64,000 nucleotides of DNA. Origin: Hippophae tibetana. Taxonomy: Eukaryota; Streptophyta; Magnoliopsida; Rosales; Elaeagnaceae. Below the pieces are notes generated by a model, which was not told the DNA's origin, ran no database searches, and saw nothing but the letters and a program-made list of their open reading frames with translations. Shown here one piece after another: positions 63,941 through 64,000 of the stretch (within the stretch, counting starts at the first letter, position 1; every line of letters begins with the position of its first letter). The position numbers were made by a program, and so were the translations under genes. The DNA is taken from NCBI GenBank assembly GCA_037013495.1, contig CM072810.1:38097843-38161842 (forward strand), given 5' to 3'.

Positions 63941-64000
63941 ATGCAGCTGAACATAAATTTTGAACTCTATATCATGCAAGAGGAAGAAACTTTGAACAAA
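63941..64000. repeat. Partial monomer at right window edge
   Basis: These are the first 60 bases of a B-type monomer (GAGGAAGAAAC), cut by the window end. The preceding monomer has CTCATAAAGGC in place of CTCATATAGGC. Confidence 0.95.

Larger units (their letters stand above)
1..64000. repeat. Satellite DNA array, about 589-bp monomer, 108 full copies
   Basis: The entire window is head-to-tail copies of one unit of about 589 bp (usual range 587-590), all in the same orientation. Marking each monomer at the conserved ATGCAGCTGAAC motif gives the first start at 312 and the last at 63,941, which is 108 periods of mean length 589.2 bp. Most monomers share the motifs TCTAGAAC just before the marker, TTGGATGGACC, an A-tract of 7-10 bases about 120 bp in, AAATCCATATAGAAGGCC, AATCCACTTTCG, GACACAATTGTTAG, a second A-tract near 460 bp, and CCACTCATATAGGC. 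Differences between monomers are point substitutions, one-base indels and A-tract length. Only about 31% of one hand-counted monomer is G+C. Both window edges fall inside a monomer, so the array is larger than the window. Such arrays are typical of eukaryotic heterochromatin. I do not recognise the family. An assembly error could change the copy number but not the nature of the sequence. Confidence 0.98.

Noticed and set aside
1-64000. The many open frames of 60-145 codons on both strands as real genes
   Set aside because: They recur with the 589-bp period, are broken in sister copies by the same stops or by indels, and match no family I recognise. A monomer length near 3n+1 also prevents one long repetitive protein.
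1-64000. CRISPR array
   Set aside because: There is no short direct repeat alternating with unique spacers. The whole 589 bp is repeated.
1-64000. Tandem rRNA, 5S or tRNA gene cluster
   Set aside because: No rRNA or tRNA motif is recognisable in the monomer, and base composition is far too AT-rich for rRNA.
1-64000. Tandem transposon or integrated virus copies
   Set aside because: I see no terminal inverted or long terminal repeats, target-site duplications, transposase, integrase or polymerase motifs in the unit.
1-64000. Promoters, polyadenylation signals or terminators
   Set aside because: AATAAA and TATA-like strings occur in every monomer, as expected in AT-rich DNA, with no gene context to support a call.

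Overview
The whole 64 kb window is one uninterrupted tandem array of an AT-rich satellite with a monomer of about 589 bp. Using the start of the conserved ATGCAGCTGAAC motif as a phase marker, I count 108 full monomers between positions 312 and 63,941 (mean 589.2 bp), plus a partial monomer at each edge. The array therefore continues beyond both ends. I found no unique sequence, no transposon insertion, no RNA gene and no recognisable functional gene. A hand count of 540 bases of one monomer gave 31% G+C. An array of this size, with layered higher-order repeats, indicates a eukaryotic nuclear genome (centromeric, pericentromeric, subtelomeric or other heterochromatin). I cannot name the organism, and I do not recognise the monomer as a published satellite.

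Layout by monomer phase: 312-6204, two copies of a 5-monomer unit (2946/2947 bp). 6205-11507, nine heterogeneous monomers. 11508-20924, four copies of a 4-monomer unit (2354/2355 bp). 20925-26225, nine monomers including two adjacent, apparently identical ones. 26226-34473, two apparently identical copies of a 7-monomer unit (4124 bp). 34474-42135, mostly alternating A/B monomers (1179 bp dimer). 42136 to about 47,900, two copies of a 5-monomer unit (2947 bp). 48031-50387, four A/B-type monomers. 50388-53922, two copies of a 3-monomer unit (1767/1768 bp). About 52,700-59,430, a 6-monomer duplication (3535 bp). From about 59,500, a 3-monomer unit (1769 bp) running to the window end.

The most interesting point is inside the monomer. 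One plus-strand frame is nearly open through the whole unit and reads like a decayed protein. Nearly every monomer checked has the same TAG at codon 67 and TGA at codon 76, counted from the conserved ATG. The fourth monomer of the 4-monomer unit carries one extra base that joins this frame to a further 40-odd protein-like codons. My inference is that the satellite was seeded by a fragment of an already dead (or spliced) protein-coding sequence. I do not recognise the protein. A 127-129 codon antisense frame is also open in many monomers and is probably a shadow of the relic frame.

Nothing here forms a pathway. The biology visible is repeat turnover: unequal exchange or rolling amplification at several scales, and at least one sequence block shared between array positions 32 kb apart.
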